A DNA stretch of 64,000 nucleotides. It comes from Stigmatella ashevillena. Its GTDB lineage: Bacteria; Myxococcota; Myxococcia; Myxococcales; Myxococcaceae. The translations under genes were made by a program, and so were the position numbers. The stretch lies in contig NZ_JAQNDM010000002.1 in the NCBI RefSeq assembly GCF_028368975.1, positions 7,930,425-7,994,424 of the forward strand, in the 5' to 3' direction. Positions 8,441 through 17,470 of this stretch are shown here, in pieces. The notes beneath the pieces are model-generated. The model did not search any database. It saw nothing but the letters and a program-made list of their open reading frames with translations, and was not told the DNA's origin. The stretch's first letter is position 1, and each line of letters opens with the position of its first letter.

Positions 8441-9796
8441 ATGGCCCAGTATGACTTCGACCTGCTGACGATCGGTGGCGGCTCGGGCGGCACGTCCGCG
8501 AGCCGCCGGGCCGGTGTTCTGGGGAAGCGTGTGGCCCTCTTCGAGGAGGACCGCGTGGGCGGCACCTGTGTCCTCCGGGGCTGCGTCCCCAAGAAGCTGC
8601 TCGTCTATGGCTCCCACTTTCGCGAAGAGTTCGAGGACGCGGCGGGCTACGGCTGGACCGCCCCCTCGCCCACGCTGGACTGGAAGAAGCTCCAGGAGGC
8701 GAAGAACCGGGAGATGGACCGGCTCAATGATGTGTACAAGCGGCTCCTCCGGGACGCGGGGGTACGGCTCATCGAGGGGCGCGCTCGCATCCTGGACGCG
8801 CACACCGTGGAGGCAGGGGGCCAGCGCTACACGGCGGCCCACCTGTTGATCGCCACGGGCTCACGCCCGGCGATGCCCAGCATCCCGGGCATCGAGCACG
8901 TCCTCTCTTCGGATGGTGTGCTGAGCCTGCCGAAGCTGCCGCGCCGGATGATCATCGTCGGCGGGGGCTACATCGGGGTGGAGTTCGCCAGCATCTTCAA
9001 TGGTCTAGGGACGCAGGTGACGCTGCTCGTCCGGGAGGACACCGTGCTGAAGGGCTTCGACGAAGATGTCCGCTCGGTGCTCTCCCAGGAGCTGAGAAAG
9101 AAGGGCATCGATCTGCGCTGTGGGGTCTCCGTGAGAGATGTCGAGAAGAAGCCCGATGGCACCCGCAGCGTGCTGACGAAGACGGGGGACACGTTGGAGG
9201 CGGAGGTGGTGCTGTTCGCCACGGGCCGGGTTCCCAACACCCGGGGCTTCGGACTGGAAGAAGTGGGGGTGAAGCTGGACGAGCACGGGGCGGTGGTGGT
9301 GGACGAAGAGTCCCACTCCTCGGTGCCCAACATCCACGCGGTGGGAGACGTGACGAACCGGCTCAACCTCACGCCCGTGGCCATCGTGGAGGGACGGGCG
9401 CTGGTGGAGACGCTCTTCCATGGCAACCCCACGCGGGTGGACCACGCGGTGATTCCCTCGGCGGTGTTCACTCAACCTCCCGTGGGGACGGTGGGGCTCA
9501 CCGAGCAGGAGGCGCGCGAGAAGCACGGCGCGGTGGACGTGTACGTGTCCAGCTTTCGGCCTATGCGGCACACGATGAGCGGGCGGAACGAGGGGGCCAT
9601 GATGAAGGTCCTCACCGAGCGTGACACGGGCCGGGTGCTGGGCTTCCACATGGTGGGAGTGGACGCTCCGGAGATCCTCCAAGGCCTGGCGGTGGCCTTC
9701 CAGTGCGGCGTCACCAAGAAGCAGCTCGATGCGACCGTGGGCATCCACCCCACGGCGGCCGAGGAGTTTGTCACCCTGCGTGACAAGCGCTCGTAG
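8441..9796 (+). CDS. gor: Glutathione reductase
   Basis: A 451-residue class I flavoprotein disulfide reductase, the usual length for glutathione reductase. The FAD Rossmann motif GGGSGG is at 12-17; the redox pair GGTCVLRGC has Cys43 and Cys48. The NAD(P)H Rossmann motif is GGGYIGVEF (about 171-179), with a following VRED...KGFDED stretch typical of NADPH-using glutathione reductases. The catalytic histidine motif GIHPTAAEEF is near 432-441. It should reduce oxidised glutathione with NADPH in the cytoplasm. ATG 8441 has a good GAGGAAG site 6-7 bases upstream. The 225-bp divergent gap upstream (8216-8440) shows no recognisable RNA or operator. Confidence 0.92.
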   Translation: MAQYDFDLLTIGGGSGGTSASRRAGVLGKRVALFEEDRVGGTCVLRGCVPKKLLVYGSHFREEFEDAAGYGWTAPSPTLDWKKLQEAKNREMDRLNDVYKRLLRDAGVRLIEGRARILDAHTVEAGGQRYTAAHLLIATGSRPAMPSIPGIEHVLSSDGVLSLPKLPRRMIIVGGGYIGVEFASIFNGLGTQVTLLVREDTVLKGFDEDVRSVLSQELRKKGIDLRCGVSVRDVEKKPDGTRSVLTKTGDTLEAEVVLFATGRVPNTRGFGLEEVGVKLDEHGAVVVDEESHSSVPNIHAVGDVTNRLNLTPVAIVEGRALVETLFHGNPTRVDHAVIPSAVFTQPPVGTVGLTEQEAREKHGAVDVYVSSFRPMRHTMSGRNEGAMMKVLTERDTGRVLGFHMVGVDAPEILQGLAVAFQCGVTKKQLDATVGIHPTAAEEFVTLRDKRS

Positions 9797-9852
9797 GCTG
9801 GGGAAGGGTGGTAGGGTGGGGTCCCCTACCTGTCCGTACAGAGAGAGACTGC

Positions 9853-10746
9853 ATGGTTTCAGCCATCTTCAACCCGGCCCGTTGGAAGGCCGTGGACGGC
9901 TTCAACTTCAAGGACATCACCTTCCACCGCGCGGTGGACCAGGGCACGGTGCGCATCGCCTTCAACCGCCCCGAGGTGCGCAATGCCTTCCGTCCGCGCA
10001 CGGTGGATGAGCTGGCCACGGCGCTGGAGGCCACCCGATTCATGACGGACGTGGGCTGCGTCCTCATCACCGGCAATGGGCCCTCGCCCAAGGATGGGGG
10101 ATGGGCGTTCTGCTCGGGAGGCGATCAGCGCATCCGTGGCAAGGACGGCTACAAGTACGAGGGCGAGGCGGGCAAGGCGGACCCTGCGCGCCTGGGCCGG
10201 CTGCACATCCTCGAGGTGCAGCGGCAGATCCGCTTCCTGCCCAAGGTGGTCATCGCGGTGGTGCCGGGTTGGGCGGTGGGCGGTGGCCACAGCCTGCACG
10301 TGGTGTGTGACATGACGCTCGCCAGCCGGGAGCACGCCGTCTTCAAGCAGACGGACCCGGATGTGGCCAGCTTCGACAGCGGTTACGGCTCGGCACTGCT
10401 GGCCCGGCAGATTGGCCAGAAACGCGCGCGGGAGATCTTCTTCATCGGCCGCAACTACACGGCGGAAGAGGCCTTCCAGATGGGCATGGTGAACGCGGTC
10501 GTTCCCCACGATCAGTTGGAGGAGTTCGCGCTTGAGTGGGGCACGGAGATCAACACCAAGAGCCCCACGGCCATCAAGATGCTCAAGTACGGCTTCAACC
10601 TTCCGGATGAGGGGCTGGTGGGCCAGCAGCTCTTCGCGGGCGAGGCCACGCGCCTGGCGTATGGCACCGAGGAAGCCCAGGAGGGGCGGGACGCCTTCGT
10701 GCAGAAGCGCAAGCGCGACTTCAAGCGCTTCCCCTGGACGTACTGA
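9853..10746 (+). CDS. menB: 1,4-dihydroxy-2-naphthoyl-CoA synthase
   Basis: A 297-residue crotonase-fold enzyme that closes the naphthoate ring in menaquinone synthesis. MenB-specific features are clear: WAFCSGGDQRIRG (oxyanion-hole loop), VPGWAVGGGHSL, and DPDVASFDSGYGS, where MenB has the catalytic Asp and Ser-Phe-Asp-x-Gly segment. The C-terminal RDF(K)RFPW(T)Y-type tail is also typical. The frame is open upstream to 9808, but ATG 9853 gives the normal family start and has a purine-rich AGAGAGA upstream. It lies 56 bp after gor, possibly cotranscribed. Its stop almost abuts the stop of the convergent RDD gene. Confidence 0.93.
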   Translation: MVSAIFNPARWKAVDGFNFKDITFHRAVDQGTVRIAFNRPEVRNAFRPRTVDELATALEATRFMTDVGCVLITGNGPSPKDGGWAFCSGGDQRIRGKDGYKYEGEAGKADPARLGRLHILEVQRQIRFLPKVVIAVVPGWAVGGGHSLHVVCDMTLASREHAVFKQTDPDVASFDSGYGSALLARQIGQKRAREIFFIGRNYTAEEAFQMGMVNAVVPHDQLEEFALEWGTEINTKSPTAIKMLKYGFNLPDEGLVGQQLFAGEATRLAYGTEEAQEGRDAFVQKRKRDFKRFPWTY

Positions 10747-10757
10747 GCGCTTCTCAG
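10743..10757. terminator. Short shared hairpin between convergent stops
   Basis: CTGAG (10743-10747), CGCTT, CTCAG (10753-10757): a perfect 5-bp stem that includes both the menB stop and the stop of the convergent gene. It is too short to be a confident terminator. Confidence 0.25.
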
Positions 10758-11368
10758 CGTCCGTTCGCGGAGACCTTCACGACCTTGGTGTCAGCGATCT
10801 GGTCGTGGAGGCAGCGGCGGTCGTCCTGGAAGATGAACAGGGCGTCGATCAGGCTGAAGAGGCCGCAGGCCGCGTTGATGGCGCTGGGAACGACGTTGCG
10901 CAGGAGGATGATCCGGCCGAGGGAGGCGGGGCTGCCGTCGGAGCGCACCACCCGGATGCCTCGCATCCGCTTGCCGATACTCTGACCGGATTGCGCGACG
11001 AGGTGGAGTTGATACCCCGCCACGGCAAGGGTTCCTGCCGCGGCGAGGAACAGACCCAAGCCTATGCCCCTGTCAGGGCGGTCCAACTGTGCGAACAAGA
11101 GGATGACGACGAGGGCGGCCAACCAGGGAAGGCCCAGGACAAGCTGGTCCACGAGGTTCGCCCAGAAGCGGTCGCTCCGTTCCGCGAGGAAGACCATCCG
11201 TGGGATGCAGAGGGAGCAATACTCCAGGCCATCGCCGCCCACCCGGCGGCATTGTCCACACGCGTAGTTGCCGCAGCGAGAGCACACAGTACTGGCGGAG
11301 CGCGTGGAGTGCTGGGCACACCGGGCTCCCTGCGGCTGGACACTGGACTCATCCCACTGAGGCTCCAT
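10754..11368 (-). CDS. RDD-family membrane protein with N-terminal B-box-like zinc motif
   Basis: A 204-residue protein. The first 60 residues hold a Cys/His cluster (CAQH, CSRC, YACGQC, EYCSLC) resembling a B-box zinc finger. An RDD domain follows: the signature Arg-Asp-Asp positions appear as RFWANLVDQ and the conserved IGKRMRGIRVV loop is present, with three to four membrane helices. RDD proteins are small polytopic proteins, some with proposed ion or proton antiport roles; function is not established here. ATG 11368 is preferred over an upstream GTG at 11386 because GGAAGG sits about 9 bases upstream of it. The combination of a zinc motif and an RDD domain is common in delta-proteobacteria. 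Confidence 0.82.
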   Translation of the reverse strand: MEPQWDESSVQPQGARCAQHSTRSASTVCSRCGNYACGQCRRVGGDGLEYCSLCIPRMVFLAERSDRFWANLVDQLVLGLPWLAALVVILLFAQLDRPDRGIGLGLFLAAAGTLAVAGYQLHLVAQSGQSIGKRMRGIRVVRSDGSPASLGRIILLRNVVPSAINAACGLFSLIDALFIFQDDRRCLHDQIADTKVVKVSANGR

Positions 11369-11431
11369 GGGAACATCCTTCCGCACGGCAAAGGCAGATG
11401 TCCATCTTGTCCCCTCGCTGCAAGCAAGCAG

Positions 11432-12220
11432 TCACGATGTCGGTGGAGACTCCTCCAATCCTGCGAGGTTCTCCTCGGCAGCTTGGCGGTACACCGGCAC
11501 GACCTCCACAGCCAGCAGATCGCGCATCTGCTGGCGGGCGCCTTCGAGGTCACCCGCATCCCGAAGGTCCATCATTCGCAAGAGGGCACGTTCGAGTCGC
11601 CTCCTTCCCTTCCGCCTGCGTTCCACGATCTTCCGAAGCAAGGCCCCTGCGCTTCCCTGACTTGCCAGATCCTCTTTGGTCTCAGCCTCACTGATACCCA
11701 CTTCTGCGGCGGCATGGCGCAGGAAGGCACGCATCCCCTTGGTGGGTTTCAGATGCTTGCCCTGATCGAGGCGGTGCAAGAGGATGAAGAGCTGAGAGTG
11801 CTCGGACAGCTTCGGATCCACCCGCCCACTCGTCGCAACCTTCTGTAGCCGGGCGAGGTTGGCCAGCGCCTTCTTGGCGTGCTTGCGGTAGAGCGGCACG
11901 ACCTCGACCGCGAGCGCCTTCGCGATCTGTTCGCGTGCTCCCTTCAAGTTTCCGGCATCACTCAGGCGGTCAGCGCGGAGTTTGGCGTCCATCAGCCGCC
12001 GTGAGCCGACCCGGATACGCCTGCTGATCTTCCGGAGCAAGGCCGTAGCGGTGGGCAGGCTGTGGAGGGCCTTCTCAACGTCCTTGGCGGGGATTGCCAC
12101 CTCCCGTGCGGACCGCCGCAGTAGGGCGTGCACCTTGTCCGTGAGCTCCAGTGGCTCGCCCTGCTCCAATACGCGTCGCGCCAGTGTTCGGATTGGAACC
12201 CAGTCAATCTTGCCGGTCAT
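11432..12220 (-). CDS. Protein with two DUSAM domains
   Basis: A 262-residue protein consisting of two tandem copies of the DUSAM domain (DUF2379/TIGR02267, a family first noted as paralogous in Myxococcus and Stigmatella). Each copy is about 120-130 residues and ends with the same motif: LxxAGNLKGAREQIAKALAVE in the first copy and DAGDLEGARQQMRDLLAVE in the second, each followed by VVPxYRxxAxxxLA. The N-terminus has the family hallmark DWVPIRTLARRVLEQGEPLELTD. ATG 12220 is chosen over an in-frame ATG at 12241 because it starts the conserved block and has AGAGG 8 bases upstream. Soluble and helical, no known activity. It is divergent from the DUF2381 gene, a typical neighbourhood for these families. 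Confidence 0.85.
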   Translation of the reverse strand: MTGKIDWVPIRTLARRVLEQGEPLELTDKVHALLRRSAREVAIPAKDVEKALHSLPTATALLRKISRRIRVGSRRLMDAKLRADRLSDAGNLKGAREQIAKALAVEVVPLYRKHAKKALANLARLQKVATSGRVDPKLSEHSQLFILLHRLDQGKHLKPTKGMRAFLRHAAAEVGISEAETKEDLASQGSAGALLRKIVERRRKGRRRLERALLRMMDLRDAGDLEGARQQMRDLLAVEVVPVYRQAAEENLAGLEESPPTS

Positions 12221-12525
12221 ATGGGCAACCTCTAGGAGCATGTTGGCGTAACCCGATGACCTACTAGATGGGCTTCGACTCCGGAGCCGGTACTATCGCT
12301 CATAGGTCGAAGCTCGTTCTTCCTGTTACTGCACCACACTCCTATCTACAGAACGATTAAGCGACAAATCCCCGCGCCTCGCTGGTCCTTCGTGAGGTGG
12401 CTCGCAAACGCGCTCCCCGCGACCGGAAGGGGCCGTCATGTGTCGGCGGTCAGTCATTCGGGAATCTCTCCATCATGCTTCAGAGGTTGTGCGTCTGCTT
12501 CCCATCCTGCTAGGTTAGATGGGCT
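12221..12525. other. 305-bp divergent gap, no gene seen
   Basis: Intergenic region between the DUSAM gene and the DUF2381 gene, with lower GC than its surroundings. It contains an 8-bp inverted repeat GCTTCGAC (12272-12279) / GTCGAAGC (12306-12313). No convincing -35/-10 pair and no RNA gene are visible. Confidence 0.5.
12272..12313. repeat. 8-bp inverted repeat in divergent promoter region
   Basis: GCTTCGAC at 12272-12279 and GTCGAAGC at 12306-12313, 26 bases apart. It may be an operator for the divergent DUSAM/DUF2381 pair. Confidence 0.35.
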
Positions 12526-13467
12526 ATGCGTGACTTCCTTTCTCGCTGGTCTGTCCTGCTTACCGGTCTCGTGTCCTCGGTGGCCATGGCCGGAGGGCCG
12601 TATGACAAGGTCATCATCAGAACCGAGAAGGTGTCAGACCATCCGGGCAACTCTACGAGCAGCGTCTACGTGGCCGGGCAGGTGGCGACCGTCCTCCGCT
12701 TCGAGAAGGACGTTGATCCGGCGAAGACGCAGCTTCTGGGGTGGGAGGGGCGGTTCGAGCCGCTACTCGTAGGGAGCAAAAAGGTGGTCATCGAACCGCT
12801 CCGAGATCTCAACCGGGATGAGGCGGTGCCCCTGCTCGTCACGCTCGTAGACGGGACGGAGATTCCGTTCATCGTGACGCCGCCGAGCCGTGAGGATTGG
12901 GGGTGGACTGACCATCAAGTCAACGTGTTCAAGGATCACGAGAGCTACAACGCGGTTCTCTCCGAACTCTACGACACCCTGAAGAAGGAGCGGGCGCTCA
13001 GAGAGGAGAACCAGCGGTTCAAGAAGGAAGAGAACTCCGTTGATCACGCCTACGCGACGCTCCTCGCAAATGGCGAAGTGAAGAAGACGCCGTTTCTCCG
13101 CAAGAAGTTCTGGCGCTCGAAAAACGAGGACATGGACGTCGCTGTCGAACTCTTCTCTGGCCCCGGGAAGGCGGCAGTCGTGGTTCACCTGAAGAACACC
13201 TACTACGGCGACTCCGGCGAGCCGTGGAAGTTCGATGGCGCCTACGTGACCCGCGACTACACGAGTTTCACTTCTCGCCCCTTCGCGATTCGCTTGGAGC
13301 GCTCCACCCTCCAGCCTGGCCAGTCTGGGAAGATCGCGGTCGTCGTGGACAAGAACGCGTTCGAAACAAAGGACGGGAGCCTGACCGATCTCGCCCTCCA
13401 GATTTTCCGTGGCGATGGTCTGCTACAGGTGGCCGTGACGCTGGAAGCCTCGCTCATTCGCCAGTAG
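12526..13467 (+). CDS. DUF2381 (TIGR02268) family exported protein
   Basis: A 313-residue protein with an N-terminal signal peptide (about 1-23, ending SVAMA) and the layout of the myxobacterial paralogous family DUF2381/TIGR02268. There is an N-terminal beta domain, a Glu/Lys-rich central coiled coil (about residues 145-175, LKKERALREENQRFKKEEN), and a C-terminal beta-sandwich with the pattern RPFAIRLERSTLQPGQSGKIAVVVD. Function is unknown; family members usually sit beside Ser/Thr kinase or lipoprotein genes, suggesting a signalling role at the envelope. It is followed 11 bp later by a lipoprotein gene on the same strand, likely one operon. Confidence 0.82.
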   Translation: MRDFLSRWSVLLTGLVSSVAMAGGPYDKVIIRTEKVSDHPGNSTSSVYVAGQVATVLRFEKDVDPAKTQLLGWEGRFEPLLVGSKKVVIEPLRDLNRDEAVPLLVTLVDGTEIPFIVTPPSREDWGWTDHQVNVFKDHESYNAVLSELYDTLKKERALREENQRFKKEENSVDHAYATLLANGEVKKTPFLRKKFWRSKNEDMDVAVELFSGPGKAAVVVHLKNTYYGDSGEPWKFDGAYVTRDYTSFTSRPFAIRLERSTLQPGQSGKIAVVVDKNAFETKDGSLTDLALQIFRGDGLLQVAVTLEASLIRQ

Positions 13468-13478
13468 AACCGCCGCTC

Positions 13479-13970
13479 ATGTCCACCACCAAAGCGCTCC
13501 TGCTTGGCTCTCTCGTCCTACTCGCTACGTACTCCGGTTGCACCACGACCGGCGGAGTGTCGCTGCGCCCGGACGGCACTCCAGGACCGGAAGAATGCCC
13601 AGCGGAAGCCAAGCGGGTGATGGAGGCGCTGAGACTGCACGTAGGGGATGCAGCTTGGGTAGAACTCGACGCCAACCAGATCAGCTCCAAGCGCATCACG
13701 CTCTACGACGGGCCGATTGAGAGCATCCTCAACGACGATCTCGGCACGCTCGAAGAGACGACTCGCTTGTACGGAAGGGTCTGGACGGTTGGTCCGCAGG
13801 TCGTGATCCGGTGGTACGAGGCCCATCCGCCGAACAGAGGGAAGCTCCCGATCTGCGCGGTGGCCCGGCTCAGCTATGACCAGATGCGCAAGCTGCCTGA
13901 GTCCAAGCCCGGGATGGCTGTCCTCGATGGGTCCACTTCTGCGGCCTACATCGTCGATTCCTTCCGGTGA
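13479..13970 (+). CDS. Lipoprotein linked to DUF2381 gene
   Basis: A 163-residue lipoprotein (signal MSTTKALLLGSLVLLATYSGC, mature Cys21). The mature part is a small alpha/beta domain with no motif that I recognise. It has a Cys-Pro near the start (EECPAEA) and a second Cys in LPICAVARL that could form a disulfide. It follows the DUF2381 gene by 11 bp and is probably cotranscribed and functionally paired with it. Similar lipoproteins follow DUF2381 genes in myxobacteria as far as I recall, but no function is known. Confidence 0.78.
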   Translation: MSTTKALLLGSLVLLATYSGCTTTGGVSLRPDGTPGPEECPAEAKRVMEALRLHVGDAAWVELDANQISSKRITLYDGPIESILNDDLGTLEETTRLYGRVWTVGPQVVIRWYEAHPPNRGKLPICAVARLSYDQMRKLPESKPGMAVLDGSTSAAYIVDSFR

Positions 13971-14019
13971 GTCATACCCCTCAAGTCTTTAGGAATTCCG
14001 ATTTTCAATCCCCCGCCAA

Positions 14020-14054
14020 GCCATCGAAATCACTGGAGATATCAATTCGATGGC
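14020..14054. terminator. Bidirectional terminator-like hairpin
   Basis: GCCATCGAA (14020-14028) and TTCGATGGC (14046-14054) form a perfect 9-bp stem with a 17-base loop, placed between the convergent lipoprotein and yjbQ genes. The region is AT-rich for this genome. There is no strong U-run on either side. Confidence 0.5.
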
Positions 14055-14071
14055 CCTAATAGGAGAGGGCT

Positions 14072-14485
14072 TCAGCCCAGCACAGAGACGGTGACGCGGC
14101 GGCGGTGGGGGGACGTGCGGTGCTCCCACACGTAGAGCCCTTGCCAGGTGCCCAGCTTCGCCTCGCCATCTTGGATGGGGATGCTCAGCGAGTTCTGGGT
14201 CAGCACCGTGCGGATGTGCGCGGGCATGTCGTCGGGCCCCTCTGCGTCATGCTGAAAGAGCGGGTCCCCATCCTTCACCAACCGGGCGAAGAATGCCTCC
14301 AGGTCCTTGCGCACGTCTGGATCGGCATTCTCGCAGAGCAGGAGGGACGCGCTGGTGTGGTGCAGGAACACCGTGCACAGGCCCTGGCGGGCCCCGCTGG
14401 CGGCCACGGCCTGTTGCACCTCGGAGGTGATGTCATGAAACCCTCGCCCCCGGGTGGACACCGTCAGCTCTCGCGCGTGGTACAC
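14072..14485 (-). CDS. yjbQ: YjbQ / UPF0047 family protein
   Basis: A 137-residue protein matching the YjbQ (UPF0047) fold: GFHDITSEVQ, the signature LCTVFLHHTSASLLLCEN with conserved His-His-Thr-Ser-Ala, DPDVRKDLE, DGDPLFQHDAEGPDDMPAHI, and GTWQGLYVWEHR. E. coli YjbQ has been reported to have secondary thiamine-phosphate synthase activity; the physiological role is uncertain. The start is GTG 14485, with AAGGAG 6 bases upstream; this gives the normal family length and leaves a 13-bp gap after the upstream esterase stop, so the two genes form an operon. The longer frame to 14575 is not used. Confidence 0.88.
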   Translation of the reverse strand: MYHARELTVSTRGRGFHDITSEVQQAVAASGARQGLCTVFLHHTSASLLLCENADPDVRKDLEAFFARLVKDGDPLFQHDAEGPDDMPAHIRTVLTQNSLSIPIQDGEAKLGTWQGLYVWEHRTSPHRRRVTVSVLG

Positions 14486-14498
14486 GGCGGCTCCTTGC

Positions 14499-15239
14499 TC
14501 AGCGGGCCGGAAGTCGCGCCACGAGGAAGTCCGCCAGCTTCTCGAGTTCCTCGGGATCGATGGTGTGGGGCCCATCGAAAGGTAAGAACTCCACCGCGAG
14601 CCCTGCTTGGGTCAGCAGGTCACGCAGGCGTTCGGCCCCCTGGAAGGGCAGCACCGTGTCGGAACGGCCGTGCCCCTGGAAGACGGGCAGCCCCTTCCGG
14701 TTCGCCGCACGCGCCTTCCACTCGGTTTGCGCGATCGGGGCACCAGACAGGATGCACAGGCCGGCGGGGGCCTCCTCCAGACGCAGCGTCACGTCCGTCG
14801 TCACCATGCTGCCCTGGCTGAAGCCCCCCAGCACGATGCGGCCGTAGGGGAGCTTCGTCGCCGCCGACAAGGCGGAGACCACGCCCATCACCGCCCTCCG
14901 GGCGGCGGGCAGCCCCTCAGGGACCGCGAGCGAGTACTCGTCCCAGTTGCGTTGCTGGCCCATCAGGATGGCTTGGGGGAGGTGGAACCACGCCCGTGCT
15001 CCTGGCATGCCCTGCGCGGCCAGGGTCAACGGGGCGCCGGGGAAGACGAAGCGCACGTGCGGTGCCAGCTCGGGGCGCAGGTTCATCAGCTCCGGTGCCA
15101 GGGGAACCAGATCCGTGGCCGGAGCCCCGAACCCATGGCACAGGATGACGGCGAGCTCCGGACTGGCCCCGTCCGGCAGGGCATCCACCACCTGGCAGTC
15201 CAGCTCGCCGAGCCGTGTCGAGATGCGTCGCATGGCCAT
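14499..15239 (-). CDS. Phospholipase/carboxylesterase-type alpha/beta hydrolase
   Basis: A 246-residue soluble alpha/beta hydrolase of the acyl-protein thioesterase/carboxylesterase (phospholipase/carboxylesterase, PF02230-like) family. The oxyanion segment is LCHGFGAP, the nucleophile elbow is LGGFSQGS (Ser in GFSQG), the acid is Asp in GRSDTVLPF, and the base is His in FDGPHTI. All triad residues are present. It likely hydrolyses short-chain or lysophospholipid esters in the cytoplasm. ATG 15239 starts 6 bp after the cyclophilin gene stop, so it belongs to the minus-strand operon of cyclophilin, esterase and yjbQ. Confidence 0.88.
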   Translation of the reverse strand: MAMRRISTRLGELDCQVVDALPDGASPELAVILCHGFGAPATDLVPLAPELMNLRPELAPHVRFVFPGAPLTLAAQGMPGARAWFHLPQAILMGQQRNWDEYSLAVPEGLPAARRAVMGVVSALSAATKLPYGRIVLGGFSQGSMVTTDVTLRLEEAPAGLCILSGAPIAQTEWKARAANRKGLPVFQGHGRSDTVLPFQGAERLRDLLTQAGLAVEFLPFDGPHTIDPEELEKLADFLVARLPAR

Positions 15240-15245
15240 GGGCGG

Positions 15246-15995
<750 letters not shown>

Positions 15996-16024
15996 GGCGG
16001 GCGCATACTACCGCTCCCCGGGCT

Positions 16025-17005
16025 TCATTCCAGGGCCAGTGCCACCATGGCTTCGGTCAGGTCCCCCGGGTGGTAGGGGGCAAGGCCTGGGATGCCCAGG
16101 AGCGCGGCTTGGGCGTGGTCCAGGTCATCCAGGCGCACCACCCGTGAGCCGGGGATTTCCGCGTCCACCGCCGCCACCAGCCCATCACTGGCCAGTCCGT
16201 AGCGCTGGCGCAGGTAGTTCGCCACCGGCCATAGCAGCGAGCGCCGGGAGTCGCGCGAGGAGGCCAGGGACACGGTGGGGATCTCCACCGGATACGGGTG
16301 GCGGCGCACGAAATCCATCCTCCGGGGGTAGCTCAGGTCCTCCACGGACCGGGAGACGCCGTAGAAGAGCAGCGGCAGGGCGATGTCCACCACCCGGCGC
16401 ATCTCGGGCGAGGCCATCAGGTCATGCGCGACGGGGGAGCCGCCATAGGGGGCTTGCAGGGCCACCACCGCGCGCACGCCTGTGCGCAGGTGGGGGTACA
16501 TCGCCAGCGCCGAGAGGCTCTCCACGGCGCCCTTGCTGTGGCCCACCAGCACCACCGAGCGCCGGAAGAAGGCCGCGTCCTCCAGGGCCTTGCGGATCTT
16601 CGCGACGTTGGCTTCCAGCGAGCCCTCCGTGTCCACGGACACCGCCTCGGTGTCCAGCCCCCGGCGCTCCAAGCGGAGCTGGTTGTCCTCCAGGTAGCCG
16701 AACAGCTCGTCCCCGAGCATTCCCTTCACCAGCAGGTACAGGTGACGGTTCGCCTCGGCCGGGAGCACGGGCGTGCCCCGGCGGACCTGGGCGTACAGCT
16801 CCCGGAAGCGGGGCGTCGCATCCGAGGGGGGCGTGGACTCCGCCTGGAACCAACCCGGCAGTCCCGCGCAGCCAGGCCCCCACCAGCGCTCCGCGGAGGG
16901 CAGCCCCCGGAGCGAACGGACCAGCCGGGCCACCGCTCCAGGGCCCGGGGAGAGCGCGGAGGCAGGCTCGGGGGGGGACGGAGGGAGGAATTCGGATCGC
17001 GGCAT
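16025..17005 (-). CDS. Alpha/beta hydrolase (lipase-like)
   Basis: A 326-residue protein with a GHSKG nucleophile elbow (VVLVGHSKGAVESL). Upstream Asp-rich segments and the following AVVALQAPYGGSPVAHDL loop resemble triacylglycerol lipases and PGAP1-like hydrolases. A candidate catalytic His is in LDDLDHAQAAL near the C-terminus. There is no signal peptide; the N-terminus is proline-rich. ATG 17005 (MPRSEF) is preferred to a longer frame from 17047. Substrate unknown. It lies divergent from the polyamine-type operon that starts 78 bp away, and 29 bp upstream of the cyclophilin gene on the same strand. Confidence 0.8.
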   Translation of the reverse strand: MPRSEFLPPSPPEPASALSPGPGAVARLVRSLRGLPSAERWWGPGCAGLPGWFQAESTPPSDATPRFRELYAQVRRGTPVLPAEANRHLYLLVKGMLGDELFGYLEDNQLRLERRGLDTEAVSVDTEGSLEANVAKIRKALEDAAFFRRSVVLVGHSKGAVESLSALAMYPHLRTGVRAVVALQAPYGGSPVAHDLMASPEMRRVVDIALPLLFYGVSRSVEDLSYPRRMDFVRRHPYPVEIPTVSLASSRDSRRSLLWPVANYLRQRYGLASDGLVAAVDAEIPGSRVVRLDDLDHAQAALLGIPGLAPYHPGDLTEAMVALALE

Positions 17006-17083
17006 GACCCGGATTGTACCGGCCCAGGTCCCACATCCTCCAACCACCCCCCCTGGAAGGCATGGCCCTTCGGGGCGGTCCCC

Positions 17084-17470
17084 GTGTTAGAAAGTCGAGG
17101 GTCAGGGGAGGACTGGACGCTGACGACGGGACAAGAATGGCTGGTGGATGTGAGCGGCTGCTCGCCCGAGCGGCTCAAGAGCCTCGCCGTGCTCGTTGCC
17201 CTTTTCGAGGAGCTCATCGTCCTGATGGAACTCAAGGTGGTGGGGCAGCCCCAGTGGCACGTGTTTCCGGAGCCGGGAGGCATCACCGGGCTGACCTTGT
17301 TGGCTGAGAGCCACCTGTCCATCCACACGTTCCCGGAGCACGGCTTCGCCGCGCTCAACGTCTACTGCTGCCGGCCCCGCGTGTGTCCCGATTTCCCGGC
17401 GTTGCTGGCACGGCACCTGGGAGCGCAGTCCAGCCATGTGCGTGAACTGGTACGGGGGGTGAAGGCGTGA
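17084..17470 (+). CDS. speD: SpeD-like pyruvoyl-dependent decarboxylase (S-adenosylmethionine decarboxylase family)
   Basis: A 128-residue protein of the bacterial class Ib AdoMet decarboxylase family, matching its usual 120-135 residue length. The self-processing motif AESHLSIHTFPEHGF places the pyruvoyl-forming Ser at residue 76, the proton donor His at 81 and catalytic Cys at 96, exactly the S/+5/+20 spacing of Thermotoga SpeD (S63, H68, C83). It is expected to make decarboxylated AdoMet, the aminopropyl donor. SpeD homologues that instead decarboxylate ornithine or arginine are known, so the substrate is inferred from the aminopropyltransferase neighbour. The start is GTG 17084, as no ATG precedes it in frame. 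It overlaps the next gene by 4 bases (GTGA). Confidence 0.85.
   Translation: MLESRGSGEDWTLTTGQEWLVDVSGCSPERLKSLAVLVALFEELIVLMELKVVGQPQWHVFPEPGGITGLTLLAESHLSIHTFPEHGFAALNVYCCRPRVCPDFPALLARHLGAQSSHVRELVRGVKA

Noticed and set aside
8197-8592. Minus-strand frames in the gap ahead of gor (also 8226-8411)
   Set aside because: Overlap the gor start, no ribosome site, no recognisable protein character.
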